A DNA stretch of 9,908 nt from CALBPI01 sp039033695 (lineage in GTDB: Bacteria > Pseudomonadota > Gammaproteobacteria > Steroidobacterales > Woeseiaceae). This document shows, one piece after another, positions 6,113 through 9,908 of this stretch. The position numbers and the translations under genes were made by a program. The stretch is from the NCBI GenBank assembly GCA_039033695.1, contig JBCCCC010000124.1:1-9908 (forward strand). The letters are read 5' to 3'. Every line of letters begins with the position of its first letter. Position 1 is the stretch's first letter. The notes beneath the pieces were generated by a model, which worked only from the letters and a program-made list of their open reading frames with translations, ran no database searches and was not told the origin of the DNA.

Positions 6113-6455
6113 TGATCTCCAAACGTTGGTCACAGCACTGCGCCAGCAAGGTGTTTCGCGCGCTGATGCTCGCAGTATCGCGAGGCAGTGGCTGGAGCAT
6201 CGCTGCGATATCGAACAGGCTGCCATCGCTGACGGATTTCCGGCCGCGCACGCGAGCGATTACGCGCAGTCGATGATGGGTTCGACACGGCAGCTCGCGC
6301 TCTCGACTGCTGCGGTAGTGTCGACCGGATCGGGCTTGATGTCGCTGCCACCGTCGCAGCTTGCCGCTGTCGCCCGCTGGGGCAGTGCGTGCGCAGGCGG
6401 CCTATTGACCACGGCCGGTTTGTTCGTCGCCATGACGCTCGCGATATCGATCTAG
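6099..6455 (+). CDS. Small unrecognised protein with C-terminal membrane segment (118 aa)
   Basis: I do not recognise a family. The start ATG at 6099 is preceded by GAGG six bases upstream and overlaps the 3' end of the padR-like gene by 14 bp, so the two are probably co-translated. Residues 1-60 are polar and helical in character (DDLQTLVTALRQQGVSRADA, then RSIARQWLEHRCDIEQAAIA). A weakly hydrophobic stretch follows at about 66-84, and a clear membrane helix at about 97-117 (SACAGGLLTTAGLFVAMTLA) ends the protein two residues before the stop, which fits a tail anchor. Coupling to a repressor gene suggests a membrane partner of the regulator or an accessory of the exporter; both are inference. 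The frame also runs upstream to 5985, but those residues are the shadow of the padR-like gene. Confidence 0.7.
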   Translation: MQARDDLQTLVTALRQQGVSRADARSIARQWLEHRCDIEQAAIADGFPAAHASDYAQSMMGSTRQLALSTAAVVSTGSGLMSLPPSQLAAVARWGSACAGGLLTTAGLFVAMTLAISI

Positions 6456-6518
6456 GTTCGATCTGCCCGACTTGTCCATCTAGCGCTACACTATGGGCCA
6501 TTGCCACGGGAGCGCGCG

Positions 6519-6995
6519 ATGACAGACGACATAAAGCGGACAACGCTGATGGTGCGCGATGGCGATGTCGCTGCCCATTGGTATGAAACCGTTTTCGGGA
6601 TGAGCCGTTGGATGGACACGCCATTCACGCTGTCTGGCGAGCAACTCGCCGCCGGTAGCAAAGGCGATCAAACACGACTGATTATCCTCAAGGCGAATCA
6701 CGATCTACTCGGCATGATCGGCCTGCTCGAATGGTTGTCGCCGAAGATGCCCGCACCGGCCGAGTTACCCACACGCATCGAGTTTGGTGCGCCCATTTTT
6801 GTGGTGGCTGCAGAGGATGCGAAGGCATCGCTCGAGCGCGCGCGCGAACTTGGCTCACGGATTCATTGTGAGCCTCATGATTGGACGGTTACCGGCGCGG
6901 ATGGCGCGATCAAAGACATGATTGGTTGCTCATTCTGGGATTTGGACGGCTACTTTTACGAGGTTAATCAGCTCGTCAGAGTTCGCGACGCGTGA
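6519..6995 (+). CDS. VOC-fold (glyoxalase/bleomycin-resistance superfamily) protein 1 (158 aa)
   Basis: Small protein of the vicinal oxygen chelate superfamily, which includes glyoxalases, dioxygenases, epimerases and drug-binding proteins. The first beta-alpha-beta unit reads TTLMVRDGDVAAHWYETVFG (8-27). The second repeat starts around APIFVVAAEDAKASLERARE (91-110) and ends in the hallmark FWDLDGYFYEV (139-149). The terminal Glu148, usually a metal ligand, is present, but the first-strand His of metal-dependent members appears to be replaced by Arg7 or Thr8. The start ATG 6519 is supported by GGGAG six bases upstream; the frame extends to a TTG at 6501. The 63-bp gap before it contains a TACACT hexamer (6487-6492) that could be a -10 box, without a clear -35. 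Its stop overlaps the GTG of the reductase gene. Substrate unknown. Confidence 0.85.
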   Translation: MTDDIKRTTLMVRDGDVAAHWYETVFGMSRWMDTPFTLSGEQLAAGSKGDQTRLIILKANHDLLGMIGLLEWLSPKMPAPAELPTRIEFGAPIFVVAAEDAKASLERARELGSRIHCEPHDWTVTGADGAIKDMIGCSFWDLDGYFYEVNQLVRVRDA

Positions 6996-8080
6996 GGGCC
7001 CGCGCATCGAAGGAGTTCTTGGCGCTGGCGGCCGGAAAAGCGCTGGACGAGCAGTGTCAGCAACAATGGCGTGTTGCCCGCCCGCCTGTGGGTAACGCTG
7101 TCGCTGATGATTTCGCCTGGTTCGAAGGCCCCATTCCCGAGCCCGGTGACGGCGAAGTGCTGTTAAAGACGCTCTACCTGAGTCTTGCACCGGTCATGCG
7201 TGACTACATGACCGGCCAGCCAATGGCTGGCGAAGCGCCACTAGCCATCGGCGACGTGATCCACGGCCGCGGTGTCGCCCAGGTCGTGAAGTCCAGGCAT
7301 GTTGACTGGCCCGAGGGCGCGGTGGTGCAAGGTCAGATCGGTTGGCAGACCTATAAGTGCTCGCGCATGAGTGCTGACGAGAAAATGCGGCGAATGCCTG
7401 CCAATGGGCTGCCGGCCAGTCTCGGCCTCGGCGCGCTGGGCATGACGGGGCTGTCGGCTTGGGCAGGTCTGTTCAATTGTGCAAAGCCGAGGCCTGGCGA
7501 CGTGTTCGTGCTGTCTGGCGCTGCGGGCGGTGTTGGTTCGCTGGTCTCCCAAATGGCGGCCAACATTGTTGGCTGTGAAGTCGTTGGTATTGCGGGCGGC
7601 GCCGAAAAGTGCGCGTTCATCCAGACGATTGGTTGCCGTGCTGCCATCGACTACAAAGCTGGCGGCGTTGCAGATCAACTGCGGCCAGTTGTCCCAGACG
7701 GCCTCGATGTGTATTTCGATAATGTTGGTGGCGATATTCTTGATGCTTGCATGGATCACCTGCGCCATGGTGCGCGCATTGTATTGTGCGGATCGATCAG
7801 CGAGTACACTGCGGCGACGCCCTACCGGCTGCCTGGCTATACGCGACTGCGCCGCACCGATGCGAGCATGCGCGGTTTCTTCGTGTACAACCACCTCGGT
7901 GACTGGCACCGGGCAATGACCGAAATGGCTGACTGGATCAAGGCAGGTAAACTGCGACCAGTGGAGAACCTCACGCATGGGTTCGAGCATATGCCTGCCG
8001 CCCTGGCGGGGATGTATGATGGCAGCAATACGGGTAAACAGTTGTGTGTCGTGCGTGGTGAGGTTGATGATTGGATCTGA
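6992..8080 (+). CDS. NADP-dependent MDR oxidoreductase, CurA/PTGR-like (362 aa)
   Basis: Zinc-independent medium-chain dehydrogenase/reductase, the class that reduces carbon-carbon double bonds of enones (curcumin reductase, prostaglandin/leukotriene reductase). The N-terminal GroES-like part contains WRVARPPVGNAVADDF (26-41) and the family segment LYLSLAPVMRDYM (61-73). The Rossmann domain has SGAAGGVGSLVSQMA (175-189), with the AAGGVGS NADPH loop at 177-183. It also has DYKAGG (220-225) and DVYFDNVGGDILDA (239-252), both typical. No catalytic zinc ligands are seen. GTG 6992 overlaps the preceding stop, but family members usually begin near QQQWRVARPP, leaving about 20 extra residues. An AAGGAG at 7010-7015 inside the frame suggests a later non-ATG start (TTG 7019 or CTG 7025), which I cannot decide. 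The substrate is probably an unsaturated ketone or aldehyde, by family only. Confidence 0.92.
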   Translation: MRARASKEFLALAAGKALDEQCQQQWRVARPPVGNAVADDFAWFEGPIPEPGDGEVLLKTLYLSLAPVMRDYMTGQPMAGEAPLAIGDVIHGRGVAQVVKSRHVDWPEGAVVQGQIGWQTYKCSRMSADEKMRRMPANGLPASLGLGALGMTGLSAWAGLFNCAKPRPGDVFVLSGAAGGVGSLVSQMAANIVGCEVVGIAGGAEKCAFIQTIGCRAAIDYKAGGVADQLRPVVPDGLDVYFDNVGGDILDACMDHLRHGARIVLCGSISEYTAATPYRLPGYTRLRRTDASMRGFFVYNHLGDWHRAMTEMADWIKAGKLRPVENLTHGFEHMPAALAGMYDGSNTGKQLCVVRGEVDDWI

Positions 8081-8140
8081 AGATGCACCGCCCGAATACC
8101 TTGTCCAATGTGCGGCAACGCGATGGAGGCGACAAGGCTC

Positions 8141-8596
8141 GTGAGTAGTAAACCGCCGATACGTTTTCAGCGCGCCAATTTCGTCGTTGTTGATCTGGAT
8201 CGCGCGCTGACGTTCTACAGAGACGTACTTGGGTTTGTCGTCGCCTTTGAGCAGGGGCACAACCCCGACAGTTATTCGTTTCCGGTGTTCGCTATTCCAG
8301 ATCCGGCGACACTTCGGTTTTGTACGCTCAGCACTTCCGATCAGGTGCGTGTGATGGCGCTGACAGAAGTCGCCGGTATTGATCTTCCGCCCATTCCTCA
8401 TCCACGCAGAGCGGCGATCGTACTTGAGATTGCCGATCCGGACGCTGTCATGCATGCGGCTCGCGCACTGGGCTTGACCGTGTATCCCGAAGAACGGCTG
8501 GAGACACACGATGGCCGAATCGGGCGAGAAATCGGCATCGTTGATTTCGATGACAACCTGGTGGTGATCTATCGGATAGACGAGGCGACGCGTTGA
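8141..8596 (+). CDS. VOC-fold (glyoxalase/bleomycin-resistance superfamily) protein 2 (151 aa)
   Basis: Second VOC-superfamily protein of the cluster. The first module reads FQRANFVVVDLDRALTFYRD (9-28) followed by VLGFVV. The second begins at RAAIVLEIADPDAVMHAARA (90-109) and ends IGIVDFDDNLVVIY (131-144). In metal-dependent members the last segment usually reads D-P-D-G-N-x-x-E. Here Val142 stands at the Glu position and Ala12/Asn13 stand where the first His is expected, so this copy may not bind a catalytic metal. I favour GTG 8141 because GGAGG lies 11 bases upstream and the fold begins directly after it. The in-frame ATGs at 8108 and 8123 lack ribosome-binding sites. It is 60 bp downstream of the reductase gene, and its TGA overlaps the TTG of the transporter gene. 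It is quite different in sequence from VOC protein 1. Confidence 0.87.
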   Translation: MSSKPPIRFQRANFVVVDLDRALTFYRDVLGFVVAFEQGHNPDSYSFPVFAIPDPATLRFCTLSTSDQVRVMALTEVAGIDLPPIPHPRRAAIVLEIADPDAVMHAARALGLTVYPEERLETHDGRIGREIGIVDFDDNLVVIYRIDEATR

Positions 8597-9908
8597 GCGA
8601 GCCGGGCAACCCCGCGACCAAGCCCTATCCGCCCGCAAGTGCGGGGTGGTTCCTGGTCACCATGCTGACCATCGCCTACGTGTTCAGTTTCGTTGATCGC
8701 TATATCCTCGGCTTGTTAATCGAGCCGGTCAAAGCCGACCTCGGCCTCACGGATGAGCAGATCGGTTGGATTATCGGCCCTGCGTTCTCCGTGTTCTACG
8801 CGACGATGGGTCTGCCGCTCGGCTGGCTTGTTGATCGTTGGCGGCGCACGTGGATCGTTGGTATCGGATTTGCGTTCTGGTCGGCGGCAACGGCCGTCTC
8901 AGGGCTCGCACAGAATTTCTGGCAAATGTTCGTTGCGCGTATGAGTGTCGGCGCCGGTGAGGCGACTTTGAGTCCCAGCGCTTTTTCAATGATTGCCGAT
9001 AGCTTCCCTCCGGAGCGGCGAGGCAAGCCAATCGCGGTGTATACCGCCGCGCTGACGGTCGGCGCAGGGTTGGCATCGCTGATTGGTGGCGCGGTGTTGG
9101 TGTGGGCTAAGACCAACGAGGGTATTGAGCTACCGATCATTGGTCTCGCGGCACCGTGGCAACTGGCGTTCTTCGCGGTTGGGTTGCCGGGAATCTTACT
9201 GGCGTTGTTCTTCTTTTATATCCGTGAGCCGGAACGTCGGCTTGCGGTAGGTACGGATGCGAGCCTGCGAGGCAATAGCATGAGAGATGCGTTGGGCTAT
9301 GTCTGGCGTCATGCAGGTACCTATGCAGGCTTCGTGTCGCTGATTTGCGTGATGACCATCATTGCCTATTCGCAAAGCTATATGCCGTCGACGTTCGTGC
9401 GCACGTTTGGATGGCAGGCGGAAAACTATGCGTTCGTGAACGCGGTCGCGTTGCTGATCATCGGCCCTATCAATGTCATTGCGATGGGCTTTATCTCGGA
9501 CCGCTGGAGTCAGTCGGGGGTCAAGGATGCGCCATTCAGATTACTGGTGATCGGTTTTCTCATCATGGTACCCACCGCAATCATTCCGATGTTCATGCCC
9601 AACGGTGTGGCCGCGTTCGCGGTCTTGTGTGTGAACACCATTGGGATTGGTATGGTCTCCGCGGTCGGCGTTACCGCTTTGCTGATGATTACACCAGCGC
9701 CGATTCGCGGCCAGGTCGTCGCGATCTACTACATCGCCATCAGTATGGCCGGATTATGGCTGGGCCCGACCACTGTTGGCACGCTGGCCACTCGCGTGTT
9801 TGGTGAAGAAAACCTGAACCTGGCGATGGCATCGGTGCCGTTCGTCTGGGGCATCGTGCCGTTGCTGCTGATCCCGGTAACCCGGCGGCTTTATCTTGCG
9901 CAGATGCA
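8593..9908 (+). CDS. MFS transporter, Spinster-like, 3' end cut by window
   Basis: Inner-membrane secondary transporter of the major facilitator superfamily. From TTG 8593, 438 codons are open to the window end, and about 12 hydrophobic segments can be followed. The N-terminal half has AYVFSFVDRYILGLLIEPVK (31-50) and GLTDEQIGWIIGPAFSVFYA, then the MFS motif A GWLVDRWRR (77-85) and RMSVGAGEATLSPSAFSMIA (116-135). This order is typical of Spinster-like transporters in proteobacteria. The second half carries the related loop GFISDRWS. The TTG start overlaps the TGA of VOC protein 2 and has GAGG seven bases upstream. The next in-frame ATG falls inside the first helix and would be too late. Length suggests that only a few residues are missing beyond the window. 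Direction and substrate of transport cannot be told; its neighbours suggest a small organic acid, ketone or lipid-like compound. Confidence 0.92.
   Translation, partial: MSEPGNPATKPYPPASAGWFLVTMLTIAYVFSFVDRYILGLLIEPVKADLGLTDEQIGWIIGPAFSVFYATMGLPLGWLVDRWRRTWIVGIGFAFWSAATAVSGLAQNFWQMFVARMSVGAGEATLSPSAFSMIADSFPPERRGKPIAVYTAALTVGAGLASLIGGAVLVWAKTNEGIELPIIGLAAPWQLAFFAVGLPGILLALFFFYIREPERRLAVGTDASLRGNSMRDALGYVWRHAGTYAGFVSLICVMTIIAYSQSYMPSTFVRTFGWQAENYAFVNAVALLIIGPINVIAMGFISDRWSQSGVKDAPFRLLVIGFLIMVPTAIIPMFMPNGVAAFAVLCVNTIGIGMVSAVGVTALLMITPAPIRGQVVAIYYIAISMAGLWLGPTTVGTLATRVFGEENLNLAMASVPFVWGIVPLLLIPVTRRLYLAQM

Noticed and set aside
6456..6518. Clear promoter for the VOC/MDR/MFS unit
   Set aside because: A TACACT hexamer is present, but no acceptable -35 lies 16-18 bases upstream, so I do not list it as a promoter.
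7241..8638. Long minus-strand open frame (465 codons) opposite the reductase and VOC protein 2
   Set aside because: It lies antisense to two clearly recognisable genes. The translation has no family features, is rich in His, Arg and Thr as expected of an antisense shadow, and has no convincing ribosome-binding site.
9345..9806. Second plus-strand frame (153 codons) inside the MFS gene
   Set aside because: It is an out-of-frame shadow; the MFS frame shows continuous membrane helices and family motifs across the same bases.

Overview
The window (about 10 kb, moderately GC-rich) looks like a chromosomal segment of a Gram-negative proteobacterium, most likely a gammaproteobacterium. The grounds are a lipoprotein signal, periplasmic adaptor proteins, a TonB-type protein, Shine-Dalgarno-led genes and tight overlapping operons. 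This placement is inference; there is no rRNA or other marker gene in the window. Every stretch longer than about 120 bases is covered by a gene. I see no tRNA, rRNA, CRISPR array, insertion sequence or transposase.

Left part, minus strand (5656 down to 1): one probable operon, read right to left. It encodes a TonB-like protein, a MacB/LolD-type ABC ATPase, three successive HlyD/MacA-like periplasmic adaptors (321, 381 and 399 aa, the last a predicted lipoprotein), and a MacB-type permease cut off by the window start. From the ATPase onward the genes overlap, three junctions being 4-bp ATGA overlaps. Together they describe a tripartite-type ABC exporter with separate ATPase and permease chains and an unusual set of three related adaptors. 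The outer-membrane partner is not in view.

Middle (5657-6455): a divergent control region carries three copies of an inverted repeat, TACCT-N9-AGGTA or a close variant. It lies between the exporter operon and a PadR-family repressor gene on the plus strand. The repressor gene overlaps a small, unrecognised protein with a C-terminal membrane segment. The likely logic is that PadR represses both itself and the exporter operon and is relieved by a ligand the exporter handles.

Right part, plus strand (6519-9908): a second compact unit holds a VOC-fold (glyoxalase-like) protein, a zinc-independent NADPH-dependent MDR reductase of the CurA/PTGR type, a second VOC-fold protein, and an MFS transporter of the Spinster-like type that runs off the window end. 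Stop/start overlaps (GTGA, TTGA) join three of these genes. The set suggests uptake or export and reductive modification of a small organic compound, but the substrate cannot be read from the sequence.
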